The position numbers were made by a program, and so were the translations under genes. A stretch of 64,000 bases of DNA from DATAEE01 sp963725145 (GTDB lineage: Bacteria; Acidobacteriota; Vicinamibacteria; Vicinamibacterales; 2-12-FULL-66-21), in contig CAVRXL010000010.1 of NCBI GenBank assembly GCA_963725145.1, positions 124,001 to 188,000 on the forward strand. The letters are read 5' to 3'. The notes beneath the pieces are model-generated. The model was not told the origin of the DNA. It did not search any database and saw only the letters and a list, made by a program, of their open reading frames with translations. Of this stretch, positions 16,479 to 24,648 are shown in pieces (the stretch's first letter is position 1; the number at the start of each line of letters is the position of its first letter).

Positions 16479-18227
16479 GATCCACCGATCGACATGCGCT
16501 TCCAGCGTCCGCATCGGCATCGACCCGCTCATCAGGACCGCGTCGTGGAACTGGCGCACGTCGAACTTTGAGCCGAGCGCCTGCTCGGCCCTCGCGCGCA
16601 GGTCCCTGAACCCGCGGCTGCCCATCTTGTACGCGAGCGCCTGCCCCGGCATGTCGACGCCGTAGCGGAGCGACTCGGTGCGAATCTGTTCTTCGGATTC
16701 GAGCGTGTGCTCGCGCATGTAGTCCATCGCGCGCTCCCGGCTCCAGCCGAGCGCGTTCATCCCGGTGTCGACGACGAGGCGGACCGAGAGAAACATGTCC
16801 ATCATCAACCGGCCGTACTGGTCGTAGGGGTCCGCGAAGAGACCGGCTTCATCGCCCAGGCTCGACGCGTACTCGCCCCATCCTTCGGTATAGGCCGTGT
16901 GCCGCGATTCGCGGCGAATCGGGGGAAGCGCGTCGTTCTCGGTCTGCAGGTTGATCTGGAAGTGATGGCCGGGCGCCAGCTCGTGAAACGCGAGCGCGCG
17001 GACGTTCAGCAGGCTCCGCGACTCGAGCTTCGAGCCGTTGTAGTTGTAGTAACCCTTCGGATCGCGCGGCGTGGGGACCTGGTAGTACCCGTACGTCATG
17101 GACCCTTCGAGGCGCGGGTCGAGCCGCTTGACGCCGTACGGCGCTTTCGGCCGGCGAAGAAACAGCCCCTCGAGCTTCGGCTCCATCTCACGCATCGCGG
17201 CCATCAGCTTGTCGCCTATCTCGTCGGGCGCCTTCGGAAAGAAACGCGGATCAGTCCGGAGGAACTTGTGGAACTCCGCCTTGGTGCCGGTAAAGGCCAG
17301 CCGTTCGCGGACCTTGGCCATTGCCGCGTTGATGCGATCGACCTCGGCGAGCCCGATCTCGTGCACTTTCTCCGGCGTCACGTCGAACGTCGTATGACGC
17401 TTCACCAGCCAGGCGTAGTACTGGTCGCCGCCGGAATACTGAGAGAGACCGACCGCCGACGGCGCCTTCGAGCGGTACGCCGCGCCGTAGTCGTCTGCGA
17501 GCGCTTTGGCCGCGGGCCGGATCTGGCCGGTCAGGAGAATCCGGATTGCCGCCCGGAACGAATCCGCCTCCGCCTTGGAGATCCCCGCCAGACGCGTCTC
17601 GTCGACGTCGAAGGTGCGATCAAGCGCTTCGAGGTCGGCGGCAAAGAACGCGGACGCGAGATCGAGCGACGCCTGGGGGATGCGGGTGCCCGACCGCACC
17701 TGATCCGCGGTGCGCGCGCGGATCTGCCCGATGGCCTCCGCATACTGCTTGAGCAGCGACAGGTATCGTTCGCGTTCGGCTGCCTCGCGGACCGGCAGCA
17801 GCGCGAACACCTGCTGCAGGCCACGAATCGGCGTTGAATACGGGAGCACGAGGAACGGAAGCGCATCGAACCGCGTTTCCATCAACTCCTCGGCCTCCCA
17901 GCGCAGGATCTCCCGCGTCAGCCAGTCCTCGTGTGAGAGATTCTTTGGATCGATGCGCCTGAGTCGATCCATGAACGACCGGGCGAACGCCGCGTCACGC
18001 TGCGACTGGGCCAGTGACAGATCCGGCAGCCGCTCCACCGGCAGCCCCTGCCGGAGCCGCAGCATCGGACTGCGCTCGAGCCGGAACTTCGCGAGCTCGT
18101 CCGCGAGCGCCGCCACCGGCGACCCTTCGACTACGCTCAGGGCAGGCCCCTCGACTCCGCTCGGGGCACGCACCGCGCCCTGGCCGGCGAGGAGGATGGT
18201 GACGGGGACTATCAGAAGAAGCCGCAT
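16446..18227 (-). CDS. DUF885 family exported metallopeptidase-like protein
   Basis: A 593-residue exported protein with signal peptide RLLLIVPVTILLAGQGAVRA. The DUF885 hallmark HELAPGHHFQ, a zinc-type HExxxxHH motif, lies near residue 420, followed by AYTEGWGEYASSLGDE with the expected downstream Glu. Members are assigned to zinc peptidases of a thermolysin-like fold, but activity is rarely shown. Directly after the signal peptide, two tandem CTTCGACT-type repeats are translated in frame (SGVEGPALSVVEG). The ATG overlaps the upstream stop by one base (TAATG), so it is the last gene of a three-gene operon. Its C-terminus comes from the repeat array at 16422. Confidence 0.88.
   Translation of the reverse strand: MRLLLIVPVTILLAGQGAVRAPSGVEGPALSVVEGSPVAALADELAKFRLERSPMLRLRQGLPVERLPDLSLAQSQRDAAFARSFMDRLRRIDPKNLSHEDWLTREILRWEAEELMETRFDALPFLVLPYSTPIRGLQQVFALLPVREAAERERYLSLLKQYAEAIGQIRARTADQVRSGTRIPQASLDLASAFFAADLEALDRTFDVDETRLAGISKAEADSFRAAIRILLTGQIRPAAKALADDYGAAYRSKAPSAVGLSQYSGGDQYYAWLVKRHTTFDVTPEKVHEIGLAEVDRINAAMAKVRERLAFTGTKAEFHKFLRTDPRFFPKAPDEIGDKLMAAMREMEPKLEGLFLRRPKAPYGVKRLDPRLEGSMTYGYYQVPTPRDPKGYYNYNGSKLESRSLLNVRALAFHELAPGHHFQINLQTENDALPPIRRESRHTAYTEGWGEYASSLGDEAGLFADPYDQYGRLMMDMFLSVRLVVDTGMNALGWSRERAMDYMREHTLESEEQIRTESLRYGVDMPGQALAYKMGSRGFRDLRARAEQALGSKFDVRQFHDAVLMSGSMPMRTLEAHVDRWIETQKTQRAQR
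18123..18169. repeat. Two tandem CTTCGACT-CGCTC repeats
   Basis: Two copies of about 22 nt, CCTTCGACTACGCTCAGGGC and CCCTCGACTCCGCTCGGGGC, lie side by side inside the DUF885 gene, just after the signal peptide. Related copies occur at 47031-47062 and 56391-56413. I recall similar repeats in many environmental bacterial genomes. Confidence 0.75.
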
Positions 18228-19417
18228 TATTTGTTGAAACGCGCCAGTGCGAACATGCGATCCACGGGGCGCTCGCCGAGAACGATCGCCGCGATGCGCT
18301 CCCCGATCGCCGGGCCGAACTTGAAGCCGTGCCCCGACCCTCCGCCGGCAATCCAGACGTTCGACAGCGACGGATGCCTGTCGATGATGAAATTCGAGTC
18401 CGGCGAGTTCTCGTACTGACAGACTCGTGCCTCGACGATCGGCGCGCCCTTCAACTCCGGAAACCGCCGCGCAAGGAGCGCCCTCGCATCCGCCAGGCCT
18501 CCCTCCGACGGCGTCCGCTCCATCGTCGTCGGATCGACCACGGCGCCGTGCGTGTCGTCGGCGACCTTGAAGCCGCGCCACTGATTGCCGGGGATGCCAT
18601 AGAACAGCCGCGCGCCGTGCTCGATCCAGACGGGAAGACGCCCGTCGGTGAATCGATCTCCAGGTGGCGTGCCGAAGAAGAACACTTCCTGGCGGGTCGG
18701 CCGGATCTTCGTCTCGAGCAGATCGGGGAACAGCTGGCCGAGCCAGGGACCGCACGCGAAGACGAACGCGTCGGCGTCGATCGCCGGCCCGGCCGCCAGC
18801 GTCAGTGCGCGCATGGACGCGGCCGCAGACAGACCGGGTGTGGCGCGGTCCTGAACGTAGGTCCCACCTTCCATGCGGAAGCGATCGAGGACCGTCTCGC
18901 ACGCGCGGCGCGCCAGAAGGTACCCCGCGGTGGCTTCGAAGAGCGCCCAGCGGATTCCGTCGAAGGCGATCTGTGGATAGCGCTTCGCGGCGGCGTCGGG
19001 CGTCAGCTCCTGGATCGGGAGGCCGGCCTCGCGCAGAAGCGGAATCGATGCGCGCTCGAGGCTGTCATCGGCGCCCGCCACCATCCAGAGCGCGCCGGTC
19101 TGGTAGTAGAGGCGCTGGCCGACTTTCTTCTCGTGCTCCTTCCACAGCTCGAATGCACGGACCGCGAGCTCGACGTACAGACGGTTGTCGCCGTAGACGC
19201 CGCGGATCACGCGCGTCTCGCCGCCGGAGCTCGCGCGGGCATGCCCCGGCCCCCAGGCATCGACGAGCGTGACGCGGCAGCCGCCCCGCAGCAGCGCGAG
19301 CGCGGTCCATCCGCCGAAGGCGCCCGCCCCGACGACCGCGACTCTGGGGCGAGGCTGTTTCCTGATCGCGAGGAGCGGCGTTGCGGCCGTCAGGTGCAGG
19401 AAGGTCCGGCGTTTCAC
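18227..19417 (-). CDS. FAD-dependent oxidoreductase, sarcosine/N-methyltryptophan oxidase-like
   Basis: A 396-residue DAO-fold flavoenzyme. The dinucleotide motif VAVVGAGAFGGWTALALL lies near residue 25, then VDAWGPGHARASSGGETRVIRGVYG, as in monomeric sarcosine oxidases. The Cys that carries covalent flavin in that family is kept in VCQYENSPDSNFIIDRHP. An N-terminal KRRTFLHLTAATPLLA segment suggests export or anchoring. Start is GTG 19417, overlapping the stop of the D-aminoacylase gene (GTGA). The operon with D-aminoacylase and DUF885 suggests oxidation of an N-alkyl or D-amino acid released from larger substrates; this last point is inference. Confidence 0.85.
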   Translation of the reverse strand: MKRRTFLHLTAATPLLAIRKQPRPRVAVVGAGAFGGWTALALLRGGCRVTLVDAWGPGHARASSGGETRVIRGVYGDNRLYVELAVRAFELWKEHEKKVGQRLYYQTGALWMVAGADDSLERASIPLLREAGLPIQELTPDAAAKRYPQIAFDGIRWALFEATAGYLLARRACETVLDRFRMEGGTYVQDRATPGLSAAASMRALTLAAGPAIDADAFVFACGPWLGQLFPDLLETKIRPTRQEVFFFGTPPGDRFTDGRLPVWIEHGARLFYGIPGNQWRGFKVADDTHGAVVDPTTMERTPSEGGLADARALLARRFPELKGAPIVEARVCQYENSPDSNFIIDRHPSLSNVWIAGGGSGHGFKFGPAIGERIAAIVLGERPVDRMFALARFNK

Positions 19418-21054
19418 GGGCTGGGCGCCAGCATCAGAATCTGGCCGGGCCTGGCGCCGGTGTGCTCGCCGTTCTTCACGACGGCGACGCCGTTGACGAT
19501 GACGTGCGGCACGCCGGCGGCGTAGGCGTGCGGGAGCTCGAAGGTGGCGGTCTCGCCGACGCGGGCGGGATCGAACAGCACGAGGTCGGCCGCCCATCCC
19601 TCACGGATGACGCCGCGCCGCCCCAGCCGGAAATGCGACGCGGGAAGCGACGTCATTTTGCGAACGGCCTCTTCGAGCTTCACGAGCTTCCGCTCGCGCA
19701 CGTAGCGGCCCAGGACCCGGACGTTGTTGCCGTAGCCGCGCGGGTGCGGCACCCCGTCGCCCGGCGTCAGCACCGATGCGTCGGAGGCGATCGCGACCTC
19801 CGGATGCTTCATGATGCGATCGACGTCGTCGTCGGACATGAAGTGATAGACCATCGTGGCGTTGCCGGCGATCAGCATGTCGCGCGCCTGCTCGAGCTGC
19901 GCGTCCACGTCGTCACGCCCTTTTTTCTTCGCGGCCGCCTGCTTGATCGTGAGTCCGTTCAACGACGGATCGGCGGCGTGCGACGCGATCGTCGCGAAGG
20001 ACAGATCGCTCAGGCCGCGATCCGCGAGCAGCTGCTTCATCTCCGACCGCACCCGGGTCCAGGTCGCATCTTTTTCCAACCGCTCGCGGGTTTTTTCCGG
20101 ACCACCCTCGAGCACCCATGACGGAAAGCGGATCCCGAGGTTCGATGAGGCGGCGGTGTAGGCGTACTGATCCGCGCGGACGTCCACGCCGCGCTTTCGC
20201 GCCTCGTCGATCAGCACGAGCGCCCGGGCGCTCGAGCCCCAGCGGCTCGGGGCGTCGACTTTAAGGTGGGAAATCTGCACCCGGCAGAGGCTGCCTTCGC
20301 CGACGCGGATCGTCTCGTTCACGGCCTCTTCCAGCGCAGTCCCCTCGTTTCGCATGTGCGAGGCGTAGATGCCGCCCGCCGAGCCGGCGACCCTCGCGAG
20401 CTCGATGATCTCGGGCGCCGCCGCGTAGGTCCCGGGCACGTACTGAAGACCGGTCGAGAACCCCACCGCGCCGTCGGCCATGCCCTTCCAGACGAGCGAG
20501 CGCATCTTCGTGAGCTCGCCCGTCGTCGGGGGGCGGCGCTCGGCGCCCAGGACGGCTCGCCGGACGGTGTTGTGGCCGATGAGCGTCGCGAAGTTCACCG
20601 ACGCCCCGACCAGCTTGACGCGGGCGAGCGCTTCGCCGATGTCGAGCGACGAGCTCCCGCAGTTGCCCGCCACGATCGACGTGACGCCCATCCGAATGAA
20701 ATTCTCCGCGAGCGGATGCTCGGCCAGATCGTCGGCGTGCGTGTGGACGTCGACGAAACCTGGCGCGACGATGAGCCCGGCCGCATCGATCGTTTCCTTG
20801 GCCGCGGCGGCGTTGATTTTTCCGATCGCCGCGATGAGGCCATCGCGGATGCCGATGTCGGCGCGACGCGGCGCGGCGCCGGTCCCGTCGACGACGAGGC
20901 CGCCGCGGATCACGAGATCGAATGAAGGTTGCGCGAAGATCGCTGCCACCCCGGGCCTAAGAGGCCCGGGGCTCCGGGACCCGGTGCTCCGAGGCCCGGG
21001 GCTCGAGGCGAGGACCATGAGCGTGATGACGCACAACCTCAACATGGCCGGCAT
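19414..21054 (-). CDS. D-aminoacylase (N-acyl-D-amino-acid deacylase family)
   Basis: An amidohydrolase-superfamily enzyme of 546 residues that hydrolyses N-acyl-D-amino acids. Metal motif HxH is in GFVDVHTHADD, followed by IVAGNCGSSS and later YASHMRNEG and VAIASDASV, all typical. The C-terminal composite domain ends with KNGEHTGARPGQILM. The N-terminus has a hydrophobic signal (LRLCVITLMVLA), then a GC-palindrome-encoded stretch (SSPGPRSTGSRSPGPLRPG), then VAAIFAQ. The annotated start (21054) is only 3 bp from a possible divergent start at 21058; ATG 21045 is an alternative. Confidence 0.9.
   Translation of the reverse strand: MPAMLRLCVITLMVLASSPGPRSTGSRSPGPLRPGVAAIFAQPSFDLVIRGGLVVDGTGAAPRRADIGIRDGLIAAIGKINAAAAKETIDAAGLIVAPGFVDVHTHADDLAEHPLAENFIRMGVTSIVAGNCGSSSLDIGEALARVKLVGASVNFATLIGHNTVRRAVLGAERRPPTTGELTKMRSLVWKGMADGAVGFSTGLQYVPGTYAAAPEIIELARVAGSAGGIYASHMRNEGTALEEAVNETIRVGEGSLCRVQISHLKVDAPSRWGSSARALVLIDEARKRGVDVRADQYAYTAASSNLGIRFPSWVLEGGPEKTRERLEKDATWTRVRSEMKQLLADRGLSDLSFATIASHAADPSLNGLTIKQAAAKKKGRDDVDAQLEQARDMLIAGNATMVYHFMSDDDVDRIMKHPEVAIASDASVLTPGDGVPHPRGYGNNVRVLGRYVRERKLVKLEEAVRKMTSLPASHFRLGRRGVIREGWAADLVLFDPARVGETATFELPHAYAAGVPHVIVNGVAVVKNGEHTGARPGQILMLAPSP
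20950..21008. repeat. Compound REP-like palindrome in the D-aminoacylase signal region
   Basis: CCCGGGCCTAAGAGGCCCGG is followed by GCTCCGGGACCCGG, TGCTCC and a further GAGGCCCGGGGCTC. These are overlapping inverted repeats with the same core and tail as 5650-5672. The region is translated between the hydrophobic core of the signal peptide and its apparent cleavage site. Confidence 0.75.
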
Positions 21055-21059
21055 AGAAT
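21054..21059 (+). promoter_or_regulatory. -10 box, probably leaderless promoter of the acylase
   Basis: TAGAAT lies 7 nt before ATG 21067 and overlaps the start codon of the divergent D-aminoacylase gene. This favours 21067 over 21058 as the acylase start. Confidence 0.45.
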
Positions 21060-21066
21060 GCCATAC

Positions 21067-23307
21067 ATGCGTCGCATAGTCTGCGTCATGGCGGTCGCGA
21101 TCGGGATCGGGTGGTCGGGCCTGTCTATTTCCGGAGCGCGGGGCCTCTCAGGCCCCGCGGCGCCGTCGAGCACCGAGATCCTCTGGGACAAATTCGGCGT
21201 CCCGCACATCTTCGCCGCGGATCCCGATTCCCTCTTCTACGCCTTCGGCTGGGCTCAGATGGAGGCGCACGGCGATCTGATCCTGCGGCTCTACGGCGAG
21301 GCGCGGGGCCGGAGCGCGGAATATTGGGCCGTCGACAGCAACCTCGAGATCGACAAGTGGGTGCGCCGGATGGGCGTCCCGGCGCGCGCGCGAGACTGGC
21401 TCGCCGCGCAGACCCCGGCCGAGCGCGGCCGGCTCGAAGCGTTCGTCGCGGGCATCAACGCGTACGCGCGCGCCCACGCGGATCGGATCGCGGATGACGT
21501 CGAGATCGTCCTGCCGGTCACGCCGACCGATGTCGTCGCGCACGGCCAGCGCGTCATTCTCTTCGAGTTCATCACGTCACGTAACGCGGTCACCCAGGCG
21601 ACGAAGGCCTGGAGCGAGGGAACCACTACGTCGAGCCCCGGACCTCAAGCGGCGGGGGACACTGCGGTGGCCGATAGGGCCTGGGGCTCGGGGCCTGGGG
21701 CCTGGGGTTCCCCCCAAGCCCAAAGCCCCAAACCCCAAGCCCCACATCCCGGCGGATCCAACGCGTGGGCGATCGGGCCATCGCGCTCCGCGTCGGGCCA
21801 CGCGATCCTCGTCGCGAACCCGCACCTGCCCTGGGCCGGGTTTTTCCGCTGGTTCGAGGCGCAGCTCGTCGCTCCTGGTGTCGACGTCACCGGCGCCGCG
21901 CTCGTCGGCAACCCTCTCGTCGGGATTGCGTTCAACGATCGGCTCGGCTGGACCCACACCAACAACACCCTCGACGGCTTCGATCTCTACGACCTGACGC
22001 TCAAGAACGACGGGTATCTCTGGAATGGCGACGTGCGGGCGTTCGACGTCGAAACGCAGACGATCAAGGTGAAGCAGCGCGACGGCACGACCCGCGAGGA
22101 GCCGCTCGTCATCAAGCGGTCGATTCACGGTCCCGTCGTGGCGGAGAAGACTGGGAAAGCCGTGGCGCTCCGGATCGTCGGCCTCGATCAGCCGCACATC
22201 GGAGATCAGTATTGGGACATGGCCCGCGCGACGACGTTCGCGGAGTTCGAGGGAGCGGTACGCCGCCTTCAGAATCCGTTCTACACCGTGATGTACGCGG
22301 ACCGCGCAGGGCGCATCATGCACCTGTTCGGAGGACGGACGCCGGTGCGCCCGGCCGGCAGCTACGACTGGTCCGGGATCGTGCCGGGCGAGTCGAGCGC
22401 GACGCTCTGGACCACGACGCACGCGTACAACGAGCTGCCTCGCGTGGTCGACCCCGCGAGCGGCTGGCTCCAGAACGCCAACGATCCTCCGTGGACGACG
22501 ACGTTCCCCCCGGCGATCGACGCGAACGCGTACCCGCGCTACATGGCGCCGCGGTTCATGCACTTTCGCGCGCAGCGTTCGGCGCGGATGCTCGCAGAAG
22601 ACGATCGGGTCACGTTCGACGAGGCCCTCGCCTACAAACATTCCACCCGCATGGAACTGGCGGACCGCGTCCTCGACGATCTGCTTCCGGCGGCGAAGCA
22701 GGCCGGCGGCGCCGCCGCGCGCGCCGCGGCGGTCCTCGACGCGTGGGACCGCTCGGCGGACGCGTCCAGTCGTGGAGCCGTGCTCTTCGAGCGGTTCAAC
22801 AGCGAGCTGACGAAGGTGAGCGGCCGGAGCGGACCGTTCAGTGTGAAGTGGAGCGAGCGCGATCCCCGGACGACGCCGGACGGGTTTGCCGATCCGGCGG
22901 CGGCCGTCGCGGCGCTCGAGCGCGCCGCCGCCTCGCTGGAGAAGGAGGGGCTGGCGCTCGACGTCCCCTGGGGAGACGTCTATCGGCTGCGCCGCGCCGG
23001 CGTCGATCTGCCGGGCAACGGCGGACCGAGCGAGCTCGGCATCTTCCGGGTCGTCGGTTATCGCAAAGCGCAGGACGGCAAGTATGAGGCGGCGGGAGGC
23101 GACTCGTTCATGTTCGTCGCCGAGTTCGGCACTCCGGTACGCGCCATGACGAGCGTCGCGCCCGGCAACTGGTCGCAGCCCGGGTCGCCGCACGCCGCGG
23201 ATCAGCTCGCGCTGTTCGCGGAGAAGAAGCTGAAACCTGCGTGGCGTGCTCGCAAGGACATCGAGGCCAATCTGGAGAGACGAGAGGTCGTAGACGCACG
23301 GAAGTGA
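21067..23307 (+). CDS. Penicillin acylase family N-terminal-nucleophile hydrolase, periplasmic
   Basis: A precursor of about 746 residues. Signal peptide RRIVCVMAVAIGIGWSGLSI is followed by a short palindrome-encoded insert and the alpha chain (EILWDKFGVPHIFA, FYAFGWAQMEAHGDL). The catalytic beta chain begins at Ser231 in GGSNAWAIGPSRSASG, the autoprocessing site. The beta chain keeps LVGNPLVGIAFND and the C-terminal NWSQPGSPHAADQ. The spacer just before the catalytic Ser carries a low-complexity insertion (21677-21747). Likely substrates are N-acyl compounds such as acyl-amino acids or acyl-homoserine lactones; not decidable here. ATG 21058 is an alternative start. Confidence 0.9.
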   Translation: MRRIVCVMAVAIGIGWSGLSISGARGLSGPAAPSSTEILWDKFGVPHIFAADPDSLFYAFGWAQMEAHGDLILRLYGEARGRSAEYWAVDSNLEIDKWVRRMGVPARARDWLAAQTPAERGRLEAFVAGINAYARAHADRIADDVEIVLPVTPTDVVAHGQRVILFEFITSRNAVTQATKAWSEGTTTSSPGPQAAGDTAVADRAWGSGPGAWGSPQAQSPKPQAPHPGGSNAWAIGPSRSASGHAILVANPHLPWAGFFRWFEAQLVAPGVDVTGAALVGNPLVGIAFNDRLGWTHTNNTLDGFDLYDLTLKNDGYLWNGDVRAFDVETQTIKVKQRDGTTREEPLVIKRSIHGPVVAEKTGKAVALRIVGLDQPHIGDQYWDMARATTFAEFEGAVRRLQNPFYTVMYADRAGRIMHLFGGRTPVRPAGSYDWSGIVPGESSATLWTTTHAYNELPRVVDPASGWLQNANDPPWTTTFPPAIDANAYPRYMAPRFMHFRAQRSARMLAEDDRVTFDEALAYKHSTRMELADRVLDDLLPAAKQAGGAAARAAAVLDAWDRSADASSRGAVLFERFNSELTKVSGRSGPFSVKWSERDPRTTPDGFADPAAAVAALERAAASLEKEGLALDVPWGDVYRLRRAGVDLPGNGGPSELGIFRVVGYRKAQDGKYEAAGGDSFMFVAEFGTPVRAMTSVAPGNWSQPGSPHAADQLALFAEKKLKPAWRARKDIEANLERREVVDARK
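21137..21159. repeat. REP-like palindrome after the acylase signal peptide
   Basis: A perfect inverted repeat with arms CGCGGGGCCT / AGGCCCCGCG and centre CTC, translated as ARGLSGPAA between the signal peptide and the alpha chain. Confidence 0.75.
21677..21747. repeat. GGGGCCT / CCAAGCCCC low-complexity inverted array in the acylase spacer
   Basis: Degenerate 7 nt units CTGGGGC on one side and CCCAAGC or CCCCAAA on the other form an inverted array. It is translated as a Gly/Pro/Gln-rich stretch that ends three codons before the catalytic Ser codon. Related arrays are at 44738-44812 and 63388-63417. Confidence 0.75.
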
Positions 23308-23319
23308 ACCGGACAGACC

Positions 23320-23877
23320 TCAGCGCTTCGTCAGGTTTCGCTCCTCGGCAATGGCGTCGATCCACAACTGCAGCGTCAGGTCTTCCCGCTCCGGCCGGAG
23401 CACGAGCGCCCGCTGCTCGGACTCGTACCGATGCCGCAGGCGCTCGAGATCCAGCGACGCCGCGCGCGCGAGGTGTTTCACATCCTCGAAATCCTGGTCG
23501 CTATTGCGTTCCAGTTTGCTGAGGGCAAGGTCGTAAGGATCAGGCGCCAGGAGCCTGAGACGGGAGTAGGCTCCAGGAAACATCTCACCGAGCCTGCTGA
23601 CGTAGTCTTCCGGAAGGTGGGCGACCGATACCTTCTGGATGTGCACGCGGTACTTCCGCGCGAGCGAGCCGCCCTCTTGCGCAAGATCGAGGAGCTCACC
23701 AAGACGCGCTCCGGGAACAACATCGAGAACGTCGATATCGCCGGTCGGCCGTGCCAGGCCGTGGCACATTGCGACCGTGAAACCACCGATGCAATGCAAG
23801 TCCATCGGCGCGGTGAGCTGCGCGTTCAGATCTCTGAGAAACGACCGCCACGGTTCCGGGACCGCATCAGGCGGCAT
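23320..23877 (-). CDS. Nucleotidyltransferase-like protein (DUF6036/AbiEii-like), putative toxin
   Basis: A 185-residue cytoplasmic protein. IGGFTVAMCHGLARPTGDIDVLDV contains the G-G/T-x-DIDV signature of the DUF6036/AbiEii-like nucleotidyltransferase fold. The C-terminal half is helical with SKLERNSDQDFEDVKHLARA, also typical of this group. It overlaps the upstream HTH gene by 11 bp, so they form an operon. HTH plus nucleotidyltransferase pairs of this kind are commonly predicted toxin-antitoxin systems; toxicity here is inference. Confidence 0.75.
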   Translation of the reverse strand: MPPDAVPEPWRSFLRDLNAQLTAPMDLHCIGGFTVAMCHGLARPTGDIDVLDVVPGARLGELLDLAQEGGSLARKYRVHIQKVSVAHLPEDYVSRLGEMFPGAYSRLRLLAPDPYDLALSKLERNSDQDFEDVKHLARAASLDLERLRHRYESEQRALVLRPEREDLTLQLWIDAIAEERNLTKR

Positions 23878-24544
23878 CCAGCACCTGGTCCGACGACAGG
23901 CGGGTCAGCAGATTCCAGTGCCGGGCTGCTGGTGGACGAGCTTCTCGCAGCCATCGACTCTCGGTTGCAGTAAGGGACGTGCGGCCAAATACATCTTCGC
24001 GGACGAGGCGCGCTCGCTCGAGCTGGCGCTCGACATCTGTGAGCTTTGCGGCGCCCGCGTCGTCCTTCCGCCGCTCCGCAACCTCTCGGGCCAGCGAGAC
24101 GACAAACCCGAGACGATTCTGGAGGTCCTGGAGCTTGGCCTGTTCCATGACCCAGTCCCACGGCATGTCCGGGTACCGCAGAGCCAGCCACGGCAACGCG
24201 GCGGCAAGGCGCGGCTCGAGATCCTGTTTCAGACCGGCCAGGAGCACGACCGCAGGATTCAGCGTCGGCTTGTCAGCCGACAGGTATCGATATCCCGGAT
24301 ATCCCAGGCTTCCTAACGCGACCGCCAGACGCTGGAAATCGAGCGGCTTCTCGTCTGAGACTGGCCGAGCCGTCGGCCCGAGCTCATACACGCGGAGGAC
24401 GCGCGTCAGGAGCCGGCGGCTCACGGGCCGCGAACCGGATTCGAGCATCGACAGATAACTCTGTGACACCCTCAGCCGTTTCGCGGCCTCCACCTGAGTC
24501 AGCCGCGCCCCGAGCCGTGCGGCCCGCAGCGTGTCTCCCGTCAT
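23867..24544 (-). CDS. XRE-family HTH transcriptional regulator, putative antitoxin
   Basis: A regulator of about 225 residues with a Cro/C1-type HTH in the first 60 (LRAARLGARLTQVEAAKRLRVSQSYLSMLESGSRPV) and a longer alpha-helical C-terminal region of unknown function. ATG 24544 is preferred because it lies clear of the palindromic operator; ATG 24553 sits inside it and adds three residues. The downstream nucleotidyltransferase gene overlaps by 11 bp. Autorepression through the operator is the simplest reading. Confidence 0.82.
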   Translation of the reverse strand: MTGDTLRAARLGARLTQVEAAKRLRVSQSYLSMLESGSRPVSRRLLTRVLRVYELGPTARPVSDEKPLDFQRLAVALGSLGYPGYRYLSADKPTLNPAVVLLAGLKQDLEPRLAAALPWLALRYPDMPWDWVMEQAKLQDLQNRLGFVVSLAREVAERRKDDAGAAKLTDVERQLERARLVREDVFGRTSLTATESRWLREARPPAARHWNLLTRLSSDQVLDAA

Positions 24545-24552
24545 GGCGGCCA

Positions 24553-24577
24553 TGATATCACAAATATTGTGATATCA
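24553..24577. promoter_or_regulatory. Perfect palindromic operator of the HTH-nucleotidyltransferase operon
   Basis: TGATATCACAA and TTGTGATATCA are perfect 11 bp inverted arms around a 3 bp ATA spacer. The AT-rich site stands out in GC-rich surroundings and lies 8 bp upstream of the preferred HTH start. It would block transcription when bound by the HTH dimer. Confidence 0.8.
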
Positions 24578-24648
24578 GCAATGGATACACGCCCGAAGAC
24601 GGTTGCACGGTGACCCGCCGAGCACCTGCCGTATAGTCGTAGGCCCAC

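Noticed and set aside
16446..18902. An 818-residue start for the DUF885 protein
   Set aside because: The extra 225 residues are a shadow of the sarcosine-oxidase-like gene. A proper signal peptide begins at ATG 18227.
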